From Candidatus Rhodoferax odensensis (GTDB lineage: Bacteria > Pseudomonadota > Gammaproteobacteria > Burkholderiales > Burkholderiaceae_C), in contig JADKDJ010000038.1 of NCBI GenBank assembly GCA_016718405.1, forward strand, positions 206,788 through 270,787: a stretch of DNA of 64,000 bases, given 5' to 3'. Of this stretch, positions 35,133 to 43,881 are shown piece by piece; within the stretch, counting starts at the first letter, position 1, and each line of letters starts with the position of its first letter. The notes under the pieces were generated by a model. The model saw only the letters and a program-made list of their open reading frames with translations, did no database searches and was not told the DNA's origin. A program made the position numbers and the translations under genes.

Positions 35133-36698
35133 TCAGGGCCTGAGCAAGCGTCGCAATTTGAGGCCACTTGCCCAGATTGCCAGGAAGTAGATCGCTGCCG
35201 ACGCCAACAACACGCCGCCAAGCAGCGCTGCGCGCGTCCAGCTCTGCGAGGCCAAGTGGGTCCAAGCCACTGCGCCGGCTGCCCACATCAGGAATACGGC
35301 CAACAGCGCGCTTGCCGCCACCACCTGCAAGGCGAACAGCCCCCACCCTGGGCGGGGCCGGTAGCTGCCCCGGCGCACCAGCCCGATCGCCAACCACAGT
35401 GCGTTGATCAGCGCGCCAAGCCCAATGGCAAGAGCCAGCCCGGCGTGGGCCAGCCGCGGCACCAGCACCAGATTGAACAACTGTGTGAGTAGCAGCACCG
35501 CAATGGCAATTCGCACCGGGGTCTTGATGTCCTGACTGGCGTAGTAACCTGGCGCCAGCACCTTGACGGCCACCATTCCGAGCAGACCGACGCCGTAACC
35601 GGTCAGGGCCAGGCTGGTTTGGTACGCATGCTCCGCGGTGTAGGCCCCATGCTGAAATATGGTGGCGACCAGCGGCAGCGAGAATGTCAGCAAGGCGACG
35701 GCACAGGGCACCGCCAGCAACACCACCAGCCGCAGACCCCAGTCCAGCATGGCCGAGTACTGGTCGACGTCGTCCGTTGCTTTGGCCGACGCCAGGCGCG
35801 GCATCAGCACCACCCCAAGCGCGACGCCCAGCAAGGCGGTCGGGAATTCCATCAGCCGATCTGCATTGCTCAGCCAGGTGACGCTGCCCGGCGTCATGTA
35901 GGAGGCGTACTGGGTGTTGATCAGCAAGGACAGCTGCGATACGCCCACGCCAAAAAGAGCCGGCACCATCAGTTTGGCCACTCGCTTGGTAGCGGGGTCA
36001 TGCCAGGCGGCCTTCACCGCCTGCCAGCGCAGGCCCACCCGTGGCAACAATCCCATTTTGGACAAAACAGGCAACTGCACCCCCAACTGCAGCAGACCAC
36101 CCAGCATGACGCCGCCGCCCAAGGCATAAATCGGCTCGATCCCGTGCGAGGCGAACCATGGTGCCCCGATCCACGCCGCGCCGATCATGGCCACGTTGAG
36201 CAGCACCGGCGCCGCCGCCGGCAACGCAAATCGCCGCCAGGTATTGAGCACGCCGCCACACAGACCGGCAAACGAAATGAAGCCCAGGTAGGGAAACATC
36301 CAGCGCGTCATGAACACCGCCGCCTCCAGCCCATGTGGGTTCTGCTTCAAGCCGCTGGCCATGGCCCACACCAGCACCGGCGCGGCTAACACGCCGACGA
36401 TGCAGGTCAGAACCAGAACCCAGGCAAGCACCGTGGCGACGCGGTCGATCAACAGTTTGGTGGCCTCCTCGCCCTCTTGAGTTCGAGTGATCCCCAGAGC
36501 CGGCACAAAGGCCTGGCTGAAGGCGCCTTCGGCGAACAAACGACGAAACATATTGGGAATGCGAAACGCGACGTTGTAGGCGTCCGTCATGGCGCTCGCG
36601 CCAAACGTTGCCGCAATCAGCAGATCGCGTACCAGACCGGTCACGCGCGATGCCAAGGTCAGCAAAGAAACCGTGTAGGCGGATTTGAACAAGCTCAC
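35133..36698 (-). CDS. murJ: Lipid II flippase MurJ
   Basis: 521 residues from the GTG at 36698, which gives the N-terminus VSLFKSAYTVSLLTLASRVTGLVRD seen in relatives (the initiator GTG is read as Met). Longer in-frame starts at 36728 (ATG) or 36767 exist, but the last would run into the rpsT promoter. About 14 membrane segments; family marks are TDAYNVAFRIPNMFRRLFAEGAFSQAFVP and the AYTAEHAYQTSLALTGYGVGL region. It flips lipid II for peptidoglycan synthesis. Divergent from rpsT. Confidence 0.93.
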   Translation of the reverse strand: MSLFKSAYTVSLLTLASRVTGLVRDLLIAATFGASAMTDAYNVAFRIPNMFRRLFAEGAFSQAFVPALGITRTQEGEEATKLLIDRVATVLAWVLVLTCIVGVLAAPVLVWAMASGLKQNPHGLEAAVFMTRWMFPYLGFISFAGLCGGVLNTWRRFALPAAAPVLLNVAMIGAAWIGAPWFASHGIEPIYALGGGVMLGGLLQLGVQLPVLSKMGLLPRVGLRWQAVKAAWHDPATKRVAKLMVPALFGVGVSQLSLLINTQYASYMTPGSVTWLSNADRLMEFPTALLGVALGVVLMPRLASAKATDDVDQYSAMLDWGLRLVVLLAVPCAVALLTFSLPLVATIFQHGAYTAEHAYQTSLALTGYGVGLLGMVAVKVLAPGYYASQDIKTPVRIAIAVLLLTQLFNLVLVPRLAHAGLALAIGLGALINALWLAIGLVRRGSYRPRPGWGLFALQVVAASALLAVFLMWAAGAVAWTHLASQSWTRAALLGGVLLASAAIYFLAIWASGLKLRRLLRP

Positions 36699-36760
36699 CG
36701 CGCGAGTGTAGCCGCCCGATTGAGGCATCACGTCGCACCAACCCCGCGTGGGAGCACCCT

Positions 36761-36768
36761 GATACAAT
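36761..36768 (+). promoter_or_regulatory. Candidate -10 element for rpsT
   Basis: GATACAAT, close to the sigma-70 -10 consensus, lies 45 bp before the rpsT start in the murJ/rpsT divergent region. No clear -35 was picked out. Confidence 0.35.
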
Positions 36769-36813
36769 GGCGGGCTTTGCTGGCAACATCCTCAGACACA
36801 AGGAACTACTTTT

Positions 36814-37113
36814 ATGGCATCTGGAAAACCCAAGAAAAAGAACCCGCGCCTGGCGTCGGGCCGTAAGCGCGTCCGCCAGGACGTCAAGATCAACGCCGCC
36901 AACACCTCGCTGCGCTCCAAGTACCGCACCGCCGTGAAAAACGTGGAAAAGGCTGTCGCCTCGGGTGACAAGGCCAAGGCCACCGAGGCGTTTGGCAAGA
37001 TGCAAGCCGTGGTGGACACCGTGGCCGACAAAGGCATCTTCCACAAGAACAAGGCCGCTCGCGACAAGAGCCGCCTGTCGTCCAAGGTGAAAACCTTGGC
37101 AACCGCCGCCTGA
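36814..37113 (+). CDS. rpsT: 30S ribosomal protein S20
   Basis: 99 residues, Lys/Arg-rich, helical. Seen: NPRLASGRKRVRQDVKINAANTSLRSKYRTAVK and GIFHKNKAARDKSRLSSKVKTL, typical of bS20. It binds 16S rRNA in the small subunit. Single-gene unit ended by a strong intrinsic terminator. Confidence 0.97.
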   Translation: MASGKPKKKNPRLASGRKRVRQDVKINAANTSLRSKYRTAVKNVEKAVASGDKAKATEAFGKMQAVVDTVADKGIFHKNKAARDKSRLSSKVKTLATAA

Positions 37114-37187
37114 TCTTCAGGCAAATCGCACGGATGTTCGACCCATCGAACATCTGCCGTTTGTAACGGGTGCGCTGTCAGCAAAGC

Positions 37188-37216
37188 AAAAAAGCCGTCG
37201 CAAGACGGCTTTTTTG
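37188..37216. terminator. Bidirectional intrinsic terminator after rpsT
   Basis: GCCGTC (37194-37199) and GACGGC pair around GCAA, with A run on the left and T run on the right. It serves rpsT on the plus strand and, with its A run read as T, the converging DUF3579 gene. Confidence 0.9.
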
Positions 37217-37246
37217 TTGCCCGCTCAACCAAGCGTGCTTGCCAAG

Positions 37247-37558
37247 TTACTGCTCTGCGGTCCCCGGCGCTTCGAGGCGCAGTTGCAGATTGTTGTCCTT
37301 GGCAAAATTCAGGCAGAAATCCCAGGCCATCACGTCGTGGTCATGCAGATCACGGTGCACGATCACACATTTCACGCCGCCCAGAGTGGTCGGAATGCAC
37401 CATGGCGAGTAGGCCAGATGGCTGCCCGGTTGTGGCCCGCCGGGGCGAAACTGGCTCATCACACCGGCCAGGCGCTCGGCCCAATCGCTGGGGCGAAATG
37501 CCTTGCCTGCGTGGGTCAAGCCCAGGATGAAGACCTGTTTGGCGGTGTTGGGAACCAT
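37247..37558 (-). CDS. DUF3579 domain protein
   Basis: 103 residues from the ATG at 37558; an earlier in-frame ATG at 37600 adds 14 residues. Seen: VFILGLTHAGKAFRPSDWAERLAGVMSQF and DVMAWDFCLNFAKDNNLQL. The match to DUF3579 and the position between rpsT and argD-argF fit known Burkholderiales order. Small, soluble, function unknown. Confidence 0.8.
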   Translation of the reverse strand: MVPNTAKQVFILGLTHAGKAFRPSDWAERLAGVMSQFRPGGPQPGSHLAYSPWCIPTTLGGVKCVIVHRDLHDHDVMAWDFCLNFAKDNNLQLRLEAPGTAEQ

Positions 37559-37620
37559 CGACGCAATGCTAGGGGGTGGGCAGACAAGGCGTTGCTGCAA
37601 CGCACAACGATTCTAACCTA

Positions 37621-37640
37621 TCTTATGTCTTATAGAAGAC
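37621..37640. promoter_or_regulatory. Repeated TCTTAT half-sites upstream of argD
   Basis: TCTTATGTCTTATAGAAGAC holds a direct repeat of TCTTAT and a GTCTT/AAGAC inverted repeat around ATAG. It lies in the 231-bp region between DUF3579 and argD and looks like an operator; the regulator is unknown. Confidence 0.35.
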
Positions 37641-37789
37641 TTACAGAACCAGCCCAGCCTGTGCGTCGGCATCGCAGTGATACCGCAATGTCATGAAACG
37701 CGCGGGACACACAGCCTAGAATATTGCTTCAACGGCCCGCCTTTGAACGGGCCGCTTCATTTTGGCGACCCCTCTGGAGCTTGAAAATC

Positions 37790-39013
37790 ATGAATGCCGC
37801 AGTCCCCCACGTCATCGAAGCCGCCTCGCCCCACGTGATGAACACCTATGGGCGCGTGCCCATTGCCTTGTCGCACGGCCAGGGCTGCCGGGTGTGGGAC
37901 GTCAACGGCAAGTGCTACCTCGATGCCCTAGGCGGCATTGCGGTCAACACCCTGGGTCACAAACACCCCAAACTGGTGCCCGCGCTGCAAGACCAGATTG
38001 CCAAGCTGATCCATACCTCCAACTACTACCACGTGCCCAACCAGGAGATCCTGGCCAAAAAGCTGGTGGAGCTGTCGGGCATGACCAATGTGTTTTTTTG
38101 CTCCACCGGGCTCGAAGCCAACGAAGCGGCCCTGAAACTGGCGCGCAAGTTCGGTCACGACAAGGGCATCGAACGTCCCGAGATCGTGGTCTACGAAAAG
38201 GCCTTTCATGGCCGCAGCATCGCCACCTTGAGCGCTACCGGCAACCCCAAAGTGCAGGCCGGGTTTGGTCCCCTGGTGGAAGGATTCATCCGGGTACCGA
38301 TCAACGACATCAACGCCCTCCAACAAGCCACCGAAGGCAACCCGAACGTGGTGGCAGTGTTTTTTGAAGCCATCCAGGGCGAAGGCGGCGTCAACCCGAT
38401 GCACATGGAGTACCTGCGCCAGGTACGAGCCCTGTGCGACCAGCGCGACTGGCTGCTGATGATCGACGAGGTGCAGTGTGGCATGGGCCGCACCGGCAAG
38501 TGGTTTGCCCACCAGTGGTCGGGCATCAAGCCCGATGTGATGCCATTGGCCAAGGGCCTGGGTTCGGGCGTGCCGGTGGGCGCCGTGGTGGCCGGCCCCA
38601 GGGCGGCTGCAATCTTCGGACCGGGCAACCACGGCACCACCTTTGGCGGCAACCCGCTGGCCATGCGCGCCGGCGTGGAGACCATTCGCATCATGGAAGA
38701 AGACGGTCTGCTGGCCAACGCCGCGCGCGTCGGCCTGCACTTGAGCAACGGCCTCAAACGTGCGCTGCAAGCCGAGCTGGCCAGCGGCCAGGTGAAGGAA
38801 ATACGCGGCCAGGGGCTGATGATCGGCATTGACCTGGCCAAGCCCTGCGCCGCCCTGGTGCAGCAGGCCGCCAACGCCGGCTTGCTCATCAGCGTGACCG
38901 CCGACAGCGTGGTGCGCCTGGTGCCGCCACTGATCTTGAGCGAGGCCGAGGCCGACCAGATCGTGGCGCTGCTGTGCCCGCTGATCTGCGCCTTTTTGAA
39001 GGAGAGCACATGA
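37790..39013 (+). CDS. argD: Acetylornithine aminotransferase
   Basis: 407 residues from the ATG at 37790. Class III PLP transaminase of arginine synthesis, N-acetylglutamate semialdehyde to N-acetylornithine. Seen: YLDALGGIAVNTLGHKHPKL, FFCSTGLEANEAALKLARK, EAIQGEGGV, LMIDEVQCGMGRTGKWFAHQ and the PLP lysine in LAKGLGSGVPVGA. Overlaps argF by 4 bases (ATGA), so the two are translationally coupled. Confidence 0.94.
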   Translation: MNAAVPHVIEAASPHVMNTYGRVPIALSHGQGCRVWDVNGKCYLDALGGIAVNTLGHKHPKLVPALQDQIAKLIHTSNYYHVPNQEILAKKLVELSGMTNVFFCSTGLEANEAALKLARKFGHDKGIERPEIVVYEKAFHGRSIATLSATGNPKVQAGFGPLVEGFIRVPINDINALQQATEGNPNVVAVFFEAIQGEGGVNPMHMEYLRQVRALCDQRDWLLMIDEVQCGMGRTGKWFAHQWSGIKPDVMPLAKGLGSGVPVGAVVAGPRAAAIFGPGNHGTTFGGNPLAMRAGVETIRIMEEDGLLANAARVGLHLSNGLKRALQAELASGQVKEIRGQGLMIGIDLAKPCAALVQQAANAGLLISVTADSVVRLVPPLILSEAEADQIVALLCPLICAFLKEST

Positions 39014-39975
39014 ACCCGCTGCACACTGGCATCCCAAGCACGTTGCCACAAGGTGCACCACCGCTGCGGCACTACCTGCAGTTTGCCGACTTCAGCGCGG
39101 ACGAATACCACTACGTGCTGCAACGCGCGGCTTTCATCAAGCACAAGTTCAAGACCTTCGTACGCCACCAGCCCCTGGTGGACCGCACGCTGGCCATGAT
39201 TTTCGAGAAGGCATCCACCCGCACCCGTGTCAGCTTCGAAGCCGGCATGTACCAGCTAGGCGGCAGCGTGGTCCATCTGACGACGGGCGACAGCCAGTTG
39301 GGCCGGGCCGAGCCGATTGAAGACAGCGCCAAGGTCATCAGCCGCATGGTCGATCTGGTGATGATCCGAACCTTTGAGCAGACCAAGATCGAGCGTTTTG
39401 CCGCGCACTCGCGCGTGCCGGTCATCAACGGTCTGACCAATGAGTTCCACCCGTGTCAGATCCTGGCCGACATCTTCACCTACATCGAGCACCGTGGCCC
39501 GATTCAGGGTAAGACGGTGGCCTGGGTCGGCGACGGCAACAACATGGCCAACACCTGGTTGCAAGCCGCCAACATCCTGGGCTTCAAGGTCCACGTCAGC
39601 ACCCCCGGCGGCTATGAGGTCGATCAGGCCGTGGCGGGTGTCCGCTCCAGCGACAGTTACCAGGTGTTCGCCGACCCGATGCAAGCCTGCGCGGGTGCCG
39701 ACCTGGTCACCACCGACGTCTGGACCAGCATGGGCTTCGAAGCCGAAAACGAAACCCGCAAGGCGGCCTTTGCCGACTGGTGTGTCGATACCGCCATGAT
39801 GCAAGCAGCCAAACCCGACGCCCTGTTCATGCACTGTCTGCCGGCACACCGTGGCGAAGAAGTGCAAGCCGAAGTCATAGACGGCCCCCAGTCCGTCGTC
39901 TGGGACGAGGCTGAAAACAGAATGCATGTGCAAAAGGCACTCATGGAGTACCTTTTGCTGGGTCGGCTTGACTGA
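39010..39975 (+). CDS. argF: Ornithine carbamoyltransferase
   Basis: 321 residues from the ATG at 39010, inside the argD stop; an upstream start would overlap argD more deeply. It makes citrulline from ornithine and carbamoyl phosphate. Seen: carbamoyl-phosphate motif EKASTRTRVSFE, FHPCQILADIFT, and ornithine motif FMHCLPAHRGEEV. Paired with argD. Confidence 0.95.
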   Translation: MNPLHTGIPSTLPQGAPPLRHYLQFADFSADEYHYVLQRAAFIKHKFKTFVRHQPLVDRTLAMIFEKASTRTRVSFEAGMYQLGGSVVHLTTGDSQLGRAEPIEDSAKVISRMVDLVMIRTFEQTKIERFAAHSRVPVINGLTNEFHPCQILADIFTYIEHRGPIQGKTVAWVGDGNNMANTWLQAANILGFKVHVSTPGGYEVDQAVAGVRSSDSYQVFADPMQACAGADLVTTDVWTSMGFEAENETRKAAFADWCVDTAMMQAAKPDALFMHCLPAHRGEEVQAEVIDGPQSVVWDEAENRMHVQKALMEYLLLGRLD

Positions 39976-39981
39976 TCAATC

Positions 39982-40311
39982 TTGGGCGCTGAGCTGGACC
40001 CCTGCCTGAACTGTGGCGCGTGCTGCGCCAGCTTTCGGGTGGACTTTTCGGTTTACGAGCTTGACGACATGGGTGGCCAGGTGCCCGCCTCGCTGGCCGT
40101 TGAGGTCACCGGCGCCACCTGCCGCATGCGCGGCACCGACCACCATCCGGTGCGTTGCGCAGCACTCACCGGCACCTTGGGCCAGCGCGTGGCCTGCGCT
40201 ATCTACGAATGGCGCCCAGCGCCGTGCCGCGAATTCGCGGCCCTCAGCCACGCCTGCACCCGAGCACGCGCGCGCCACGGCTTGCCAGCCTTGCCCGGGG
40301 CATGCGACTAG
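39982..40311 (+). CDS. YkgJ-type cysteine cluster protein
   Basis: 109 residues with a TTG start 6 bases after argF. Cysteines are arranged as CLNCGACC near the N-terminus, then single Cys at CRMRG, RCAAL, ACAIYEWRPAPCREF and the C-terminus, the pattern of the YkgJ/UPF0153 putative zinc or Fe-S family. Function unknown. Probably the last gene of the argD-argF transcript. Confidence 0.8.
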   Translation: MGAELDPCLNCGACCASFRVDFSVYELDDMGGQVPASLAVEVTGATCRMRGTDHHPVRCAALTGTLGQRVACAIYEWRPAPCREFAALSHACTRARARHGLPALPGACD

Positions 40312-40455
40312 GCAGCGCGCCACGGCCAACAGGCAATCGCCGTTGGACAAACTTCACATAGTTCAGGCCTAAACTATTTTTGCGTTCTGTTGGGCAATAC
40401 CGACACAAGGGTCTTGCTTGGAGTGATAACTTCACCCCATTCACACCCATGCACC

Positions 40456-41754
40456 ATGATCACGCTCGAACAATGCCAACTGCGCGACCGGCAAGACCCA
40501 TTGGCAAGCCTGCGCGAACAATTCACACTGCCCGCTGGACTGATCTATCTGGACGGCAACTCGCTCGGTCCCCTGCCTCGCAGCACCGCAAGTCGCGTAG
40601 CCGACGTCGTCAGTCAGGAGTGGGGACAGGGTTTGATTCGTTCCTGGAACAACGCCGGTTGGTTCGAAGCACCGCAACGCGTGGGCAACAAAATTGCCCG
40701 CCTGATTGGCGCCGGCGACAACGAAGTGGTGGCCACGGACAGCACTTCTGTCAACCTGTACAAGGTGCTCAGCGCCGCGCTGCACCTGGCGCGGCAACGC
40801 GAGCCGGGACGCCGACGCATCGTGAGCGAACGCAGCAACTTCCCGACCGATCTGTACATTGCGCAAGGGCTGTGTCGCGAGCATGGCTGCGAACTGCAAT
40901 TGGTCGAAGCTGAGGAGATCGTCGGCGCCCTCACCTCGGATCTTGCTGTGTTGATGCTCACGCACGTGAACTACCGCACCGGCGCCATGCACGACATGGC
41001 CGCGCTGACGGCCGCCGCGCACGCCTGCGGCGCGCTCACGGTGTGGGACCTGGCGCACAGCGCGGGCGCGGTGCCGGTGGACCTCACGACGGCACAAGCC
41101 GACTTTGCCGTGGGCTGTGGCTACAAGTACCTCAATGGCGGCCCGGGCGCTCCAGCCTTTGTCTGGGTGCATCCGCGCCACGCCGAGCAGTTCTGGCAAC
41201 CACTGTCGGGCTGGTGGGGCCACGCCACGCCCTTTGCCTTCACACCCGACTACACGCCCGCGCCCGGCATCGGCCGCTACCTGTGCGGCACCCAGCCCAT
41301 GATCGCCATGGCGGCGTTGGAGTGCGGAGTCGATAGCGTGTTGGTTGCGCAGCCGCTGGGTGGCATGGCGGCACTGCGAAGCAAGTCACTGGCACTGACG
41401 GATCTCTTCATCGAATTGGTGGAACAACGCTGCGCGGGGCACGGCCTGACGCTGGTGACGCCACGCGAACACGCCCTGCGCGGCTCACAGGTATGCCTGT
41501 CGCGCCAAGACCCGGCACGACCCAGCGGCGACTCAGGGGCCTACGCCATCGTGCGCGCCCTGATCGAGCGCGGCGTGATTGGCGATTTTCGGGCCGGCGA
41601 CGGTCCACGCCATCCGGACATCCTGCGCTTTGGCTTTACACCGCTGTACCTCGGCTTCGCCGACGTGTGGCATGCGGCCGAGCATCTGCGCCAGGTGCTG
41701 GACACCGGTGAATGGCACAACCCCCTCTTTCAGCAACAACAATCGGTGACCTGA
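40456..41754 (+). CDS. kynU: Kynureninase
   Basis: 432 residues from the ATG at 40456. PLP enzyme cleaving kynurenine to anthranilate and alanine. Seen: YLDGNSLGPLPRST, VVATDSTSVNLYK, RSNFPTDLY, HVNYRTGAMHDM, DLAHSAGAVPVDL, the PLP-lysine motif GCGYKYLNGGPGAPAF and GWWGHATPFAF. Followed at once by kynA, so the pair forms the upper tryptophan-to-anthranilate route; the kynurenine formamidase gene kynB is not in the window. Confidence 0.94.
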   Translation: MITLEQCQLRDRQDPLASLREQFTLPAGLIYLDGNSLGPLPRSTASRVADVVSQEWGQGLIRSWNNAGWFEAPQRVGNKIARLIGAGDNEVVATDSTSVNLYKVLSAALHLARQREPGRRRIVSERSNFPTDLYIAQGLCREHGCELQLVEAEEIVGALTSDLAVLMLTHVNYRTGAMHDMAALTAAAHACGALTVWDLAHSAGAVPVDLTTAQADFAVGCGYKYLNGGPGAPAFVWVHPRHAEQFWQPLSGWWGHATPFAFTPDYTPAPGIGRYLCGTQPMIAMAALECGVDSVLVAQPLGGMAALRSKSLALTDLFIELVEQRCAGHGLTLVTPREHALRGSQVCLSRQDPARPSGDSGAYAIVRALIERGVIGDFRAGDGPRHPDILRFGFTPLYLGFADVWHAAEHLRQVLDTGEWHNPLFQQQQSVT

Positions 41755-42636
41755 ATGTGCCCGCACTCCCCCGCTCAAACGTCAGACATGGCCAAGCCCA
41801 GCGCCGGTGAACACATCGTCCAGGACGAAGGCGCCAAGCTCGATTTCAGCCAATCGATGAGCTATGGCGACTACCTGCATCTGGACGCCATCCTGAGTGC
41901 ACAGCAGCTACGCTCCAGCGAGCACGATGAGATGCTGTTCATCGTCCAGCACCAGACCAGCGAGCTGTGGATGAAACTCATGCTGCACGAACTGCGCGCG
42001 GCAATCGACAACATTGCGCGCGATGAGCTGGGCGCCGCCTTCAAGATGCTCGCCCGCGTGAGCCGGATCATGGAGCAACTGGTGCACGCCTGGGACGTGC
42101 TGGCCACCATGACGCCGCCCGAGTACAGCGCCATTCGCCCCCACTTGGCCAGCTCCAGCGGTTTTCAAAGCCACCAATACCGCTGTATCGAATTTGCCTT
42201 GGGCAACAAGAACACGGCCATGCTGCAACCGCATGCCCACCGGCGCGACCTGCTGGCGCAGGTGCAAGCCGCGTTTGAGGCGCCCTCGCTGTACGACGAG
42301 TCGTTGCGCCTGCTGGCGCGTCGCGGCCTGGCCGTGCCAGCCACCCACACCGAGCGCGACTGGACCCAGGCCTACAGCGCCAGCGCCGGGGTCGAGCAGG
42401 CCTGGCTGCAGGTCTACCGCAACCCCAAACCGTACTGGGATCTGTACCAGTTGGGCGAAGAACTGACCGACCTGGAAGACGCCTTTCGCCTCTGGCGCTT
42501 TCGCCACGTCACCACCGTCGAGCGTGTCATCGGCTTCAAGCGCGGCACCGGTGGTACCGGCGGCGTGAGCTACCTGCGCAAGATGCTCGACGTGGTGCTG
42601 TTTCCCGAAATCTGGACGCTGCGCACCGCCTTGTAG
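41755..42636 (+). CDS. kynA: Tryptophan 2,3-dioxygenase
   Basis: 293 residues from the ATG that directly follows the kynU stop; a second Met at 41788 is an alternative. Haem enzyme opening the tryptophan indole ring to N-formylkynurenine. Seen: MSYGDYLHLDAILSAQQ, DEMLFIVQHQTSELWMKLMLHEL, SSGFQSHQYRCIEF and RFRHVTTVERVIGFKRGTGGTGG, where the His is the haem ligand region. Confidence 0.95.
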   Translation: MCPHSPAQTSDMAKPSAGEHIVQDEGAKLDFSQSMSYGDYLHLDAILSAQQLRSSEHDEMLFIVQHQTSELWMKLMLHELRAAIDNIARDELGAAFKMLARVSRIMEQLVHAWDVLATMTPPEYSAIRPHLASSSGFQSHQYRCIEFALGNKNTAMLQPHAHRRDLLAQVQAAFEAPSLYDESLRLLARRGLAVPATHTERDWTQAYSASAGVEQAWLQVYRNPKPYWDLYQLGEELTDLEDAFRLWRFRHVTTVERVIGFKRGTGGTGGVSYLRKMLDVVLFPEIWTLRTAL

Positions 42637-42667
42637 CGTCGACTGCAAGACGATCTGTTGCGGCGAA

Positions 42668-43850
42668 TCAGCGCCGGTACAACCAGGGCACGTCCAGCAG
42701 CCGCTCGCCCAGCAGTCGCAGCGACCAATCGCGCCCCCAGCGTATCAGTCCTTGCGCGTGAAAGATCTCGCCATTGCGGATGGACCGCGCCTGCACCCGA
42801 GCGTTGCGCTGCCATCTCGACGCAGCGTAGCGCCCCAGCGCTGGTGCGACCATTTTCGTCGCCTCGCCCGGCTCAGCCAGGCTGCGCCCGAGCTCCGCCG
42901 CGTCCTCGATCGCCATGCCTGCGCCTTGTGCCAGATAGGGCCGCATCGGGTGGGCCGCATCTCCCAACAGGGCCACCAGACCCTGCGCCTGCTGCGTGGC
43001 GCGTCGCAGCGGCTCCCGGTCACACAGTGCCCACAAGCGCCATTGCGGTATTGCCTCGACCAGTTTGGTCAGGGGCGAACACACACCGGCCAAAGCAACA
43101 CGCAGGTCGGCGGCGTTGGTTTGGTGGTCCCAGTTCTGCAGGTCCTGCGGCGCTGTCCCTTGCACGATACACACCACGTTGAGCCACTCGCCCCTGCGCA
43201 CCGGGTACTGGACCAAGTGCAGCCCCGGACCGAGCCAGGCCGTGACGCGCATACTGCGCAGACGCTGCGGCAAACTGCTTTGCCGCACCAGGGCACGGTA
43301 GGCCAGGTGCCCCGTGACGCGTGGCGCGCCATCGCCCAATAGTTGCTGGCGTACGCGACTCCACAAACCATCTGCACCGACCAGTGCTTCCCCGTCGAGG
43401 GTGACCCCCGCTGCCGTGGTGACGCAGACCGCCGATGACGTTTCGGCAAAGCTCAAGACCTCGCTGCTTACCCGCAAGTCAACGTCATCGCGCTGGCAAA
43501 CGGCCGCCATCAACAGGCCCCTGCAGGTCGCCGCGGTGAACCGTGGCATACGGCGCGCCATAGTGCCGCACGGTACGCTGACCCAGGGGTAACTCGGCCA
43601 GGGTTGCACCCGAGACGGCATTTCTGACCTGCAGGCATTCCGGAAACGCCGCCACCGCCGTCAGCGCGTCGCCCAAGCCCCAAGCGTTCAGAACACGCAC
43701 CACGTTGGGGCCAAGCTGTATGCCCGCCCCGACCTCGGTGAACACAGGTGCACGCTCCAACAGGCGCACGCCCCAGCCCGCGCGTGCACAGGCCAGCGCG
43801 GCGGCCAGACCGCCGATACCGCCGCCTGCAATCAGTACTCGTCGGGGCAT
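42668..43850 (-). CDS. FAD-dependent aromatic monooxygenase, frameshifted
   Basis: Start ATG at 43850 (MPRRVLIAGGGIGGLAAAL, FAD-binding GxGxxG). The frame breaks at the C run 43518-43521: removing one base joins HRGDLQG to LLMAAVCQRDDVDL. The second part has the FAD motif LGDAAHPMRPYLAQGAGMAIEDAAEL. The joined protein is about 393 residues and resembles salicylate or 3-hydroxybenzoate hydroxylases; the substrate is not resolved. The break in a homopolymer could be an error or true inactivation. Confidence 0.8.
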
Positions 43851-43881
43851 CCTGCTGACTCGCGAACCTGGCGGCTGCGCC

